This document shows, one piece after another, positions 1 through 11,715 of a stretch of DNA of 64,000 nucleotides. Numbering within the stretch: position 1 is the stretch's first letter; each line of letters starts with the position of its first letter. The stretch spans positions 105,493,501-105,557,500 of the forward strand of contig NC_060207.1 of the NCBI RefSeq assembly GCF_021130785.1. The letters are read 5' to 3'. Made by a program: the position numbers and the translations under genes. Origin of the DNA: Homalodisca vitripennis. Taxonomy: Eukaryota > Arthropoda > Insecta > Hemiptera > Cicadellidae. The notes beneath the pieces were generated by a model. That model did no database searches, was not told the DNA's origin, and saw nothing but the letters and a program-made list of their open reading frames with translations.

Positions 1-316
1 ACGCTATTAGGAATCCATGAAATTTGACAAAACCCAGTATGTTTATAAAAAGAGTTTGACCCAAACTCAGAAACTTTGCATTTTTATAATATTATGTATA
101 CTCTACGAATTTATGTCATTCATATGGAACATTCTTTTCTTTCTTTTTTCCTATTGTGACAGGTAACACTGCTTACTCCATTTTGTTCTGTTTGTTTGCA
201 ATCTGAATCAGAAGTAAAGAATACTAACAGCATATAGAGTGTTGATCTTACTCTTCTCGTGATGGTTTTATTTCGTCCCTTGCATTGTTTACTGAATGTG
301 GTTTATATTATAAGGA

Positions 317-550
317 ATGAGTGACAATACTTCTCATGACCAAGAAGTAGAGAGAGGAAGAAAACACCGAAATCCAAGCATAAAAGAAAGGTCAGAAAAA
401 CGATCAGGGTATGATGACAACGCCCATATTCCAAACATAGTCTGCGCTTATGGTTCAGGTGTTGAGGTCGAACCGACACATAAGCGGGCTGCAATCCCTT
501 CTCAAGATTACACAAGAGCTCTTTTATTCCAACAAAAATTAAATAAATGA
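317..550 (+). other. Candidate exon or small ORF, unknown product
   Basis: An open frame of 77 codons starts at an ATG and ends at a TGA. The peptide is hydrophilic and charged: a basic N-terminal third with KHRNPSIKERSEKR, then GYDD, then a mixed C-terminal third ending FQQKLNK. The segment is clearly richer in G and C than the DNA on either side, which favours coding origin. An in-frame stop sits two codons upstream. An AG just before the start (ATAAG, then GAATGAGTG) could be a splice acceptor, but its pyrimidine tract is weak. No signal peptide, membrane segment or known domain is seen. It could be a terminal exon, a tiny gene or chance. I do not recognise a family. Confidence 0.25.
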
Positions 551-1261
551 ATATTATATTATAATGAATTATTTAGTTATTATGAATCCCGCTAGGGTAA
601 CTACAACTGTCATTGACAGAAACGTGAAAGTACTATCACAACAACATATTTAGAAAGAAACGAAGATAAGTAGAAGCGTTTCAAATATATAGGATTTTAA
701 AATCATTAAAATGGAACACCAGTTGCATGTGCATGGTGAGATGCCTACTAAAACATGGATAGAAGAAGTTTTAATGAAGAATACGAGAAACCAACACAAG
801 ATGTAAAAAGCACATACTGAAATACAAATGCCGCGAGTCCCACTGCTCACAGCGACACTCAACCTGATTTTATTTGCATCTTGAGTTAAACACAAAGAGA
901 TTGTGGGAGTGCTATTGCCAAGTACGTGACTACTATAGACGCCCCCCCTCTCGTTGGAGGCATGTCGAGACATGTTGGTCGATGCTCTCTTGGACCTCAG
1001 TATGACCTTTGACCTATGATGTGTGTCTGTATGTGTCTGTTTCAAGAATGAGTGTGTTTGTTCTGTGAAGTCACACTTTTAACATGGTATTGTTATTGAC
1101 TGAACGTTAGCGAGGCCTATGATTCGAAGAGGTATAAAAATTTAATTTCCGTCTGTCTGTACTTTTTTTTAATCTGTGTGAGTGGCCTGTGTAGTCTTCA
1201 AGAATGAGTGAGAGTGACCTTTATTAGTTACTCTTTTCACCATGGAAGGATTTAATTATTA
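551..1261. other. No gene recognised; dispersed-repeat-like DNA
   Basis: AT-rich DNA. Around 1090-1165 the run GCGAGGCCTATGATTCGAAG followed by TTTCCGTCTGTCTGT resembles the ends of dispersed repeats seen in insect genomes. Two similar phrases, TTTCAAGAATGAGTG near 1040 and CTTCAAGAATGAGTG near 1197, flank it. A 131-codon minus-strand ORF (650-1045) has no recognisable domain and is taken as chance. Confidence 0.3.
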
Positions 1262-1590
1262 AGGATTTAAACTCACTCCAGGATCCGTCTGTGACTGGTA
1301 GCCCTATTTCTTGGCTAGAACACGGAGATCATTTCGCTTACGCCGGGTGAGGTCAAGTGTTTAACAATGTAGAGTCGGCACGGCCAGAGATACTCGCTAA
1401 CGGGACCGCGCCCCGTCACCCTCTAGTCGAGCTATTCGGACGAGTTTAGGCTATGCGTCGCATAAGAGGACTGTCGCGACGGTGGGCTCGCGGCAATTTT
1501 GTGGGTCAGTACATCCCCGAGATCGGTCGCGACTACCTAAGCTGGCCACTCCGACGTCCAGAGTCACTGGGTGGCCAGTAGGAAATCGAT
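1262..1590. other. GC- and CpG-rich island
   Basis: About 330 bases are strikingly richer in G+C and in CpG dinucleotides than the surrounding AT-rich DNA, with repeated TCGCGAC motifs. Near the right end TGGCCAC (about 1542) pairs with GTGGCCA (about 1571) as a short inverted repeat. No long reading frame runs through it and no RNA gene is recognised. It could be the body of a young mobile element, a promoter-type CpG island, or transferred DNA. Confidence 0.5.
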
Positions 1591-1599
1591 AAAATGCAG

Positions 1600-2385
1600 A
1601 AATTCCCAAAAACAATCTAAAAATTCCTTTTACAAACCTTATACAGGTATATTCTGTACACTACCGGGAATCAATTTACAGTTCCAAAACAAAATTCTAC
1701 ATTTTTTACAACAACATTAAATTATATAGCATCAAGAATTTTTAACAAATTACCAAACAGTATTAAATAATTACCGAATATTAACACATTTTTGAAAATA
1801 CTTAGAGAGTGACTGCTAGCTTTGGAGCACCTTGAGTTCCTAATTAAAACTCAGCATTAACATTTACGATTGTATACCATAAATATTTGTCATAATTATT
1901 TGCTTAGATGCTCTTAAACATCTTTTCTATTAATTATTTTCATTTCGATAATTTCTAGTGCAGCAAAGCAAAGAAGCAGACTGATAGTAAGAACAAACAT
2001 TGGCCGAAAAAGATTAAATAAAAAATTAATTCTTTCACAATCTGGACGCTGTAAAATAAGTTTAATATTAAATCATTTGAACCTCCTAACAGGCCAAGTG
2101 CCTTGGGGGCCCTGAATTGTCTCTTCTGCTATTTACAAAAGCCAGTATATTTACAAGCTTTTATAATGATTATATATGCAAGGAGACTGAAATGAGTATT
2201 ATTAGCTTTCTTTTTAAGTTATATTATGCTATTTTTTAAATCTAAATACATGTTTAAGTTTTCATTTAGTGCATTTAGTTAGTCTTAGCAAGTATATTAT
2301 TTATGATTCTAATTATGTGTTTTTCATATATTTGATGTATGTTTTGTGGCAGAGTGAGAAAATAAATACATTTATTTATTTAATT
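1600..2385 (+). mobile_element. 3' end of a jockey-like LINE (relic)
   Basis: One plus frame near 1725-1815 reads IFNKLPNSIK, a stop, then LPNINTFLKILRE. This matches the pattern at the C-terminus of many jockey-group reverse transcriptase ORFs (a NKLP...IK...F...L pattern). About 550 bases of AT-rich 3' untranslated DNA follow, ending in AATAAATACATTTATTTATT. The frame carries stops, so it is dead. The 5' end is lost, and its boundary with the CpG island is uncertain. Confidence 0.5.
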
Positions 2386-2815
2386 ATTGTTTTAAGAAAT
2401 GTCCATGTTTCATTCTTGAACTAGAATTTTCGCTGGGAACGTCTCGCGGAAGCCGAGGTGCATATCGATTTATTTGCTTTAACATCTGAATATTTTGTAT
2501 TTCATCGATTTAAATCTAAATGTCTCTTGCGGTTTTTCTTAGTGAAAAAAATTATTTACCGAGATACGGGCGGTAAAAGTGAAATTGGGCTTTAGAAACA
2601 TTTCTTGAGGTGCATATCGATTTACTAAAGTTAATTATTTTTATGAAATACGTTATTTCCGTAGTGTACTACGTATATAAATACTTATAATACTTAGCAA
2701 AAAATATAGACTATTAGTGTACTGTAAATAGCGTAGCTATGTTACTACCTAAGATTTATTACAGATACATATTTTATAAAATATAGACTTATTTACTAGA
2801 TATACTATATACGAG

Positions 2816-2877
<62 letters not shown>

Positions 2878-3364
2878 ATCTGAAACGAATAGTGTGGATG
2901 CTTCATTCACATAATACTTCAAAATCTCTGTGCTATTGTTTAAAATAAAGCTATATAATATAAAAAGAGAACAAAAGCATTATACATCATCTAAATATTA
3001 ATTATATACACAAGTACTTCGTTGGATAGGGGAAAAGTAGTGTCACTCTCCTGTTACAGACAAGTGTCAAATCTGCAATAAATTAAATTAAAATAAGAGC
3101 ATTTGGCAGTGACGAAGTTTCTACCGAGATGTTCAAAGTCGTGGGTGCGTATGCGCTAAAAAGCTAAGTTATATTTGTTAAATCCATTCGGCATTTCCTA
3201 TCAAATTCTTAGTCTTTACTTTGAAACTATGTATGCAGTAAAATAATTACATAACAGAATAGGTTCATTTACTTGGTTTATGTTTGCTTCTCTTATAAAA
3301 GTTTCCGAAAAACTAGAAAATAAATCAAGTTCACCATTTACCGAAAGTCAATGCCTCTAAAAGT
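2386..3364. other. No gene; AT-rich DNA with a (TA)n tract
   Basis: The phrase GAGGTGCATATCGATTTA occurs twice (about 2454 and 2606), a short direct repeat about 150 bases apart. A pure (TA)n microsatellite of about 50 bases occupies 2820-2870. Nothing else is recognised. Confidence 0.5.
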
Positions 3365-3720
3365 GTCCATCTAGTAGTTAAGACCAGTCTAAATTTACCA
3401 GCTATTTGTAAAGTTTTAGAAAATTTCATATTGCGAAAAATTATTCCTTTATATAAATTATGAACAAATTATACCAAAACTCCCATTTGAATTCAGAAAA
3501 AATCACAGCACCTGCACAATCCTGGTAACTTTATTAGTGATCTCTTGGATGCATAAGCCAGAGGATTGTACAGGTTAATTGTCATGTTGGACTATTATCA
3601 GGCCTTTTACTCAATCAATCATTAGCTTTCATTGGCTAAAATGAAATGTTAAGGCTCTGACATGAGATCATTCGAGTGGGTTGGAGGACAAAACACAGGT
3701 TACTGAGGTGTTCTCAAGCA
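3365..3720 (+). pseudogene. LINE reverse transcriptase relic
   Basis: Plus-strand translation in shifting frames gives PKLPFEFRKNHST, then LVTLISDLLDA, then LIVMLDYYQAFYSINH. These match fingers and palm blocks of non-LTR reverse transcriptases: the FGFRKNHST block and the L.DYSKAFDSI.H block. Here the key AFD has become AFY. Several stops and frameshifts are present. No later blocks (GVPQGS, FADD) follow, so the copy is internally truncated as well as dead. Confidence 0.6.
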
Positions 3721-4014
3721 GTTATAAAGTTCATAACTCAGCGACCCGCATTTTGTTTTCTGTGAAACATTTTGACCATGTCCTCTTATCCGGATAAGGC
3801 GGAGGACTCACAAGATCTTAGCGCTAGGAGTATCTGTGTGATGGGTTCCAAGCGCAGCACCATCCATGACCATCCATGCAGAATGAGGCATGATGTCGGG
3901 AGAAAATACGTCTCTTACATCAAAACACGGTGTAATGACCTTCACAAGAATATCATCAGCTTATTTAGTATAAGAATTAATAGACAAATGTTTGTCATGT
4001 GTGATTTCATTTAG

Positions 4015-5517
4015 TTTGCACATTTTAGATTTAGGTAGTTTAAAATTATTTGTTGGCATTAACTGATTTGTAAACCAACGTATAGTGAAATATCACAATA
4101 ACAGTTTATTATTTTTTTAATTCACCTCGTCACATGTCATTTAGATTTCTCGGTAAAGAACCGTTTTCCTGGCAGGAATAATAAACATGACTCGAGTAAC
4201 TCAGCCTTAATTTCCTGACAGTTCTTACTTCAACGATGAAGACTACTTAACAATTTCAATCCGATTCCTGAAAGAATATTATTATTATTAAAAGTTGTAC
4301 AAACGCTGTAGAACCAATGTTACAACAAATAATTCATTGCGTCTTCAAATGTAAAAATGACCACCTTCTTTAAAATATATAAATAAGTGTATAATAAGTG
4401 TAATCTTCCTTATCCTCCTTTTATTTCTCTTGTTTAATATGTTACAGAAGTGTACTTATTGTACTAGGCCAAGGAGTCTTGAAGACTCCTCTCGAGGTAT
4501 CTGTGTAATTTCCTTAACAACCTCTAGAAGTGCAGGCAATCCAATTTGCAAGTCGAATGGGTTTTATTTATTTTATTTACAATAAGTGCACACTAGTGTA
4601 ATATTTCTATTTACGTATTTAAATACACATGTTATAACTTATATTATCATTTCCTCAAACATATACATTAATTTAAAGTGTTCATTGGAACAAAGGAGAA
4701 TCGGTACACACTATTTTTTTCATTTACCCAGATTAATTTAAACTTATACTACATACATGTAACATATTTCAGTATTTTTATTTTTTATGATTTTAAAAGT
4801 AGTTTCAATACATTTTGAGAACTAATTACGAACTGTTTTAATCATAATTCTGATAATATTATATATGCGATAATTTGTTAAGATATTTCATTTACATACT
4901 CAATTACACAAAACGTAGTATACTTATTTGGACGTAATTTGGCTTGTGCATTGCTTAGGTATAGAAATAAACTCATATATATTTCCATTCCGAAATACCA
5001 CCTATAGATAATATATAAAGTAATCTAATGACAAATTATAACCTGTAAGGAAAGGCAACATTGTTGTCAGCTGATTGAACCACAGAACACCACAAGCTAC
5101 ATGAACAAATACCAGCTAATGACGTGTGTTGCACGTGGTATCGACAGTAGTATTGTCTTACTTTTACTACAGGTGGCAGCAGGAAAAATTACACAACCAT
5201 GAAAGGAGGTATTACAGGAAAGCATTCACCATCACTGTATCGTACTGTTCTACAACATAATATATTGTACACCGTATAATGTATTGACACATCTTGTAAG
5301 CATCTCAAATTGTGTGTACTTTTGATAAATTTATGCGAAGTCTTAGCGATAATATGCTTTTACCTTTGACATTCACAGCTAGAAGGGGTATGAACCTATT
5401 CATGCAATATAAAGTCTATTGATAAATATTTATCAACATGTTAACATTTATTAACAAATAAAATATGACAAGGTAAAAGTACGCCACACCATCTATCGCG
5501 TAACAGGGTTCGCTAAG
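4015..5517. other. No gene recognised
   Basis: AT-rich DNA. A perfect short hairpin, AGGAGTCTT-G-AAGACTCCT, lies at 4472-4490. Otherwise I see nothing supportable. Confidence 0.4.
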
Positions 5518-5645
5518 GATGCATGCTAATTTCGAGTCATAGCTCATTTAATTCTCGAGATGTCCTGCGGATAGACAGACAAGCAGTAAATGCATGCCAT
5601 AAAAGAAATTGTTTAATTCATGCCATAAAAGAAATTGTTTAATTC
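5518..5645. repeat. Dispersed repeat copy with 26-bp duplication
   Basis: Contains TTCTCGAGATGTCCTGCGG followed by ATAGACAGACAAGCAG. A related copy at about 58090-58205 has CTCGAGATGACCTGTGG and ATAGACAGACAGACAATC followed by a similar ATAAAAGAAAT tail. The two are clearly homologous although degraded. Within this copy, ATGCCATAAAAGAAATTGTT is repeated in tandem with a 26-base period at 5594-5645. Confidence 0.6.
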
Positions 5646-8637
5646 CCCCGGCGCTCAGCCAGATTCCATGGATGGCCATGCACCATCGTAGAACTCATTC
5701 TTGTCTGTGTATAAATTAAATTTCATGCAAAATTTAACATCTTGAGGTTAAATCTTTCTGCAAGTGCCGATTAGTCTATGATATTCTAATCCTTACCACT
5801 GATATGCAGGTCATAACATTAAAAACTAGCTGTGTCTAAGCTACTTGTAAATTGACTAATAAACGTTATGACAAAATTAATATTAACCGAAAAATTATTT
5901 GTAACTATGCAGAAATGAAATGATACGGTGGTGTTACTGACATGGGCTGCCCTCGTGTGTGTGATATAATTTAATTGACAGTTTTATACGATTTTAATGT
6001 GTACTACTTTATTGGTATTACAATCTAATCATAACGCTACAATAATCAAAGGATAAGTGCAGTTAACTCGATCGGAATTCTTATTGTGGTCGGTAAACAA
6101 GTGAAGTGTTAATTTCTTCCGGATTTCCTTATTCGTGGAAAATTATATCAAACTATACAAGAAATATATATCCTGAACGTTTTATTTAAAAGTTTTTCAT
6201 TAGCAATGAAATACTAAATTCTTTATCTAAGTAGGTAAAGTCGTAAAAATAAATAAATCAGAATGTTTTCTTAGGGATAAATTATGATTGCAAACAGTTG
6301 AGTACATATAGTTTTCAGGATATAAATGTTTATCAACAAATGTTGTTATGTTGATCAAATATCTAATAAGATTAATTTAACACATTAACACTATTAAATA
6401 TAGTACACTTTTACTAGATATGGATACAAACTATTATTAATTATTGAGGAGACATCAATAACTTGATTATTTTCCTGAAAACGTATTGTATTATATATTT
6501 CTCTTTACTATTTCATTTTAAATCCGATACAAACTATATATATGTAGGGGGGTTGTTATATTATATTTATAGATATTTAATTATGTTGTACTTTTGAACA
6601 TTAACACGTGTTCAAAATGTATTAGACAGTTTCAAATTTATTAGCTGTTTTCGTTGTTCTCTAAATTTAAGATAAAATTTAAAATATTTCAGCTTATAAA
6701 AATAATTTTTTATGCGAGCACAAAAATAAATTATTGAGCATGTGAGTGAATTGTTAATACACTGTGAATATAGAAGAATAATTTGTGGAAATTCATCGTT
6801 TTAGAATAATTCATCAAAATAAACAACAATTAGTCTAAAAAAAATGTGCAATGTTATTACTGGATGAGTGACGCATTTCAAGAAAAGGCTGAACCTGTTC
6901 TCTTAAATGTGCTATGTTACTTTGCTACTTGTTACTTAGCTAAGATTTACAGGACTATGTGGCTTGAGCCTTTCTTGTATAAAACCGACACAGACAGTTA
7001 ATGTGGCGTCATCAATCCACAAAACTCCAACCGCCATTAGAAAGACTTCCAAACACCAATACTTATGCTTATTCTATTTTGCTTCAAATTTAGCAAGTGG
7101 TTATTTTTCTGAATAATTCATTTCTAGTACATTTCACACAAATTTATATCAAACTTTTTGGTTTGATGCCTAAAAGCACTATTTTGTTTTCTTTGTATCA
7201 CGTAGCATAAACTTTATAAAGGATCATCTTTTTTAAATGATGTTTTTGAATTCGTTTTATTGACGAAATTATAATTCCTACACATGAAATTTGTGGTAAA
7301 GGGGTAGCTAAAAACAGTGTATAACACTTCAAAGGGTAAAAAATCCAGTCAGAGGCGACTTCAAACTTAAACACTTTACTGAGATTAGTAACTGCGCAAC
7401 TTTTCGTCAGTAGTAGGTCTGGCCGTTGGGTCGCTCTTTGAATTGTTGTACAAATAGATCTATTTTTTTCTGTAAATCCGGAGCTTATAAGCAAATCCCT
7501 AATACGTAGTTATAGTAAAATATAAACCTCAAGGAAACCGTAACGTTGTTACGGTGAAAATGTGACTTTTTCATTCATATACGTATTATCTTGTGCAATA
7601 CTTTATAGGATTTATATAATTCATAATAAGTACTAGAGTTTGAACTAACTTCACATTCAGTTTACTTTAGAATCAGATAGATAAAATTAACTAGTTCCAA
7701 CATCGGAAAAGTCATCATCAAATGTAAGGTGAAGGCGTTCCGTTTACTTTACTGATGATGCCCTTGATAATATGCGCCCTCTATCGAGATAGCACTACGA
7801 GGAAGGATAGCGGGCATTATACTCGTATTTCAGTCATCTCATCATTGAAAAGGGGGGCTAGCTCTGTTCCAGTCAAAGTCGTCAGAGAACAGTACTCCCT
7901 CATATTTAGTTAGTCTTCCATAGACCTTGAATACTAAGACCCCTTTCTCACTAGAAGCTCAACACAGTTCAACCAGCATCCTCTTCTGTAAACTAGACTT
8001 ATTCATCGACCCCAAGAGATTTGCAGTTATTCCTGGAGGATTGTCCAGATAAAAGTGACAATTCTGTTTTTTTTCTGTATCCAATGTAGGTTCAACCAGC
8101 CAGAATTTAACAATCTTGGGCACATCCTAAATTAAATCACAGGGTTAATTGACTCCTCACAGCTACTAAATAAATTATGAGAATATGGTATGTATTCAAT
8201 ATTACAAATGAAAGTAATAAATATAAGAGTAAAGTTGATGATTTCAATTAAAGTGTGTTTAATAAATTTAAACAATACGTCTTTACAATATTTCCCAACT
8301 GAGATAAATCACAAAGTTTGCGATAGTAGATCGATAAGGGTTGACCCTTTTAATTATTATTAATTTCGAAAAATATTTCTTAAAAACACCCTCATCTTCT
8401 AAAATATGTGTTTGGAGAGCGAACAAATAAACATTCTTGCCATCTGTTGAAGTTAACCAAACATAAAAGTACAGTAACAACATTAACTCCATCTGTAGGA
8501 TTCGGAAGCAACAAGAAACTGATTTCTTTTATAGTGCAACACGGTACTGTGTTTTATTGCCACCGCTTGTTTTATGCAACATTCTGTTCCAATGGTCTCT
8601 TGCAAGTTTAGTACAACTGAACAGTTTTATGTTCAAT
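5646..8637. other. No gene recognised
   Basis: About 3 kb of AT-rich DNA. The ORFs at 7198-7494 and 8283-8611 show no domain, splice context or composition that sets them apart. A CATGCAAAATTT phrase near 5725 recurs as GCATGCAAAATTTTT near 58107, next to the other copy of the repeat above. Confidence 0.4.
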
Positions 8638-9100
8638 GTCGTAAGCATACAAATGGAATCAAAATTTACTCGACAAATACGATATTTTTCTTGAGCAGGT
8701 TACTGATGTGTGACTTGAACACTTTGTGATATCTCGCTTATTATATTTAATGTGTTTTCTATATCAGTGGAAACGTTTATATTTTTTGGCTCGGGCTAAA
8801 CTTTTATAAGGAAGTATTTTATTATATTATAACAACTTACACTTTCTTTATAGTGTTGCTAACATCTAGATAATTTGTTAAAAGTAAAGAATTATTAGGT
8901 TAAGGAGTTTTCGTGTTTTGCACACGTTACAATGTTAATGACTGGTTTACTATCACTTCTCGTCATATTCCCTTAATCGTAAACCAACTTTAACATCCGC
9001 CCCACCAGTTTGTCTAAAATGTAATTATTTTAAAATATTAAACTATATTTAGAATTTTTAGAACAATATTGAAGCTTAATGAGATTGAAAACATTCTCTT
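8638..9100 (+). repeat. Direct duplication, copy 1
   Basis: Shares an extended alignment, about 75-80% by eye, with 11228-11715 in the same orientation. Conserved blocks include GACAAATACGATATTTTTC, TATCTC.CTTATTATATTT, GGGCTAAACTT and GTTAATGACTGGTTTAC. The similarity starts at TCGTAA and fades after TTGAAAACATT. No coding frame is shared. It is either an old local duplication or two copies of an unnamed dispersed repeat. Confidence 0.75.
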
Positions 9101-11227
9101 TAGTGATTGAGCAGTCCCTATTGTGCCAATGATTACCGTGTCCAATTAAATATAGAGAGAGATGCAGTTTCACACAAAGTTTCAATTCTCCAAGTTAACT
9201 TCTTCCAAAGTTATCGCGGGTACTGATAGGCACAAAAATCTTTCCTCTACTAGGTGGGAAAGGTTTCGCAAAACGCTCAGCAAATTAAACCTCTTAGTGG
9301 TTACTTTTAAAAATATTAATACGTTGCCGCGTACAACTCTAGATTTTACGAGGTCAATGAGTGTAGGCGGAATGTTTTTCCTTCTGTTTCAAAGCCATTG
9401 TCCTAGGCCTATGCATACAGTCGAATTAGTATATTTATTCAATGTGGCTCCTAAAGCAGGGTGTTTGCCAAATCCGGGGTAAGAAGATTTAGGTTATAAG
9501 TTGAATTGTATGTTTATTTATTTATTTAATTATATACGGTATACACCATTTTACAACAAATGTTAAATACATGCTATCACAGTACAAGAAAGAAACATAG
9601 TATGTTTAATTTTACCAAAGAAGCCAAACATTACTAATATTAACAACATATACTGTATGTATATAAAACAATGAAATGACGTTAGACAAAAGATAATAAG
9701 AACAAATATAACGGGGGGGGGGGAAATATATACATATATATCACTCAAAGTATTACTATAGTAATCAGCGAACAATTTTCAACGTGATAATATAAACTAT
9801 TTAAAAAAATATATGTTTTAAAATTGAAAACAGGGAACTAATAACAATAAGGAACAAAACTGACCAGTATCAACTTATCTACAATTGTACAGCAAGATGT
9901 TAGCATGCGATGTGTGGGGATGTGCGTATGTGTAACAATTAACAAGAAAATGTGAGTTTTAACAAGCAATAAATTAGCTTATAGTACAGGCAGTGTGCAG
10001 TGTGTATAATTAAGTAACGACAAGCAGTAGATATAAAGTTTCAACAAGAAATAAAGTATCTTATAATATAGTATAACAAGAAATAACTACATTTATAACA
10101 TTTAACAAGCAATAAATAATAAGATAACAAGCAATTATAAATCTTCTGATTACAGTACAATCACGATGCCAGAATGTGTAATTCGGAGATAAGGTTTACC
10201 AAGGACAAAGTAGTGTTTGCTTTTCTGAATTTAACCAAAGTAATTACTTTCACTGGGGTGTTCGACTTCACAAACCGCTGAAGACTTCACAAAAAGTAAC
10301 TTTTCCTTTTTTAGGAAATTTCACTATCTTCCGATGAATATTTTTTCAGGCGTTCCTTTGAAGATAAGATTTCATGTTTGCGCAGCTCAGGCCTTAGGAG
10401 AAACGACTGTACTTGTCTGCCACTCTGAACTGTTTAGATTAATTTAAAATTAAAACTGATCAGCTTTCAGATATTTTCCGGAAATTATACGATCTAAGCC
10501 ACAGTTGTAACAAAAGTAAATTTTCTAACACACCAGGAAATGAGTATAGTCTGTACCATACATACGTTCCTAGTGGGATACAAATGCAGGAGGTTAAAAA
10601 ATAGGAGAGTCTTTTTTGAGGGGAGTTGTGTTTTGTTTTACTTATTTTCATTGTTATGAAAATAAGTAAAACAAGGGGACAAGTATTTTAGAAGGGTTCG
10701 TTCATCAAAGCGTTTTTTATGAGGTGTTACATTTAACGGGAGGGAGATCAAGATTTTAACCTATGACACCAAAATCTTTGTGATCAATTGAGTGCAAAGT
10801 TTAAATATTTTTATTGGATGTGAGCAGGAAGAAAGAAGTTTTTCGGACTAATCTGCTCTTGTCTACTAATGTCTAATTCGTCAAATTTTGACCAGGGTGT
10901 TAAGTTCGTGAAGTGATTTGAATGACAATTATATTTGGTGAGCCAGACTAGAATGTCCACTGTCCCTACCTACCGCGGCTGTAGTGAAGTTAAGTGTCAC
11001 TTCCTGAATGTAGTAATATTGTTCAAAGAATATTTTGACCAATGGCAATAGTAAATTATCATTTTATACATTTTGAATGTGTGGTATTCTAAAATCGCTC
11101 TGTCCAATCTATCAAGAAACGTAAAACTCTCTGAAGTTTTAATTGACTTTTGTAACGTAATTCCCTAAGAAGCATTTAGAATATATTTTAGCCATAACAA
11201 ATCGTTTGGCCCCTATCGGGCTCGAAT
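9101..11227. other. No gene; simple repeats and a perfect hairpin
   Basis: Holds an 11-base poly-G run (9713-9723) and a loose cluster of AACAAG(C/A)AATAA motifs between 9940 and 10140. A perfect 19-bp hairpin lies at 10633-10674. The 106-codon ORF at 9162-9482 has no recognisable domain and is not called. Confidence 0.45.
10633..10674. repeat. Perfect 19-bp hairpin
   Basis: TTGTTTTACTTATTTTCAT (10633-10651) is followed by a TGTT loop and then its exact complement at 10656-10674. No mismatch is seen. The origin is unknown; the surrounding DNA contains no gene. Confidence 0.9.
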
Positions 11228-11715
11228 TTCGTAAAGAATACAAATAGAATCCAAATTGAGACGACAAATACGATATTTTTCCTGAGCAGTATGCTGTATG
11301 TGTGAATTCAACACCTTGTAATATCTCCCTTATTATATTTGATGCTTTTTCTACAACAGTAAAAATGTTTTTTTTTATTTGTGGTTTGGGCTAAACTTGT
11401 ATGAGAAAGTGTTATAATATATAATAAGCAATGTACACTTTATGGTATTATTTAAATCTAGGATACTTATAAAAAGTAATGAATTCACAGAGTTTTCCTG
11501 TTTTGTACACGTTACAACATTAATGACTGGTTTACTTCTTCATATCCAAGTCTTAACCTTTATCATGAGCCAACTTTAACATTCACCTCACCTGTTTACC
11601 TGAAATGTAATTATATCGAAATATTAAAGGAAAAATAAACTATATTTGTAGGTTTGTAATAGGGAACCAGATTTCAAGAACAATATACGATTGAGTTTGA
11701 AAACATTATTATAAT
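11228..11715 (+). repeat. Direct duplication, copy 2
   Basis: The second copy of the segment at 8638-9100, same orientation, about 2.6 kb away. It is slightly longer because of small insertions, for example AGGAAAAATAAACTATATTT where copy 1 has only AAACTATATTT. Confidence 0.75.

Noticed and set aside
650..1045. 131-codon minus-strand ORF
   Set aside because: No domain, composition follows the background, and the opposite strand shows dispersed-repeat phrases.
3772..4014. 80-codon plus-strand ORF after the RT relic
   Set aside because: More GC-rich than the flanks but with no splice context or family match; it may be leftover LINE sequence in another frame.
9162..9482. 106-codon plus-strand ORF
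   Set aside because: No recognisable domain, no splice sites, and residue use expected of chance frames.
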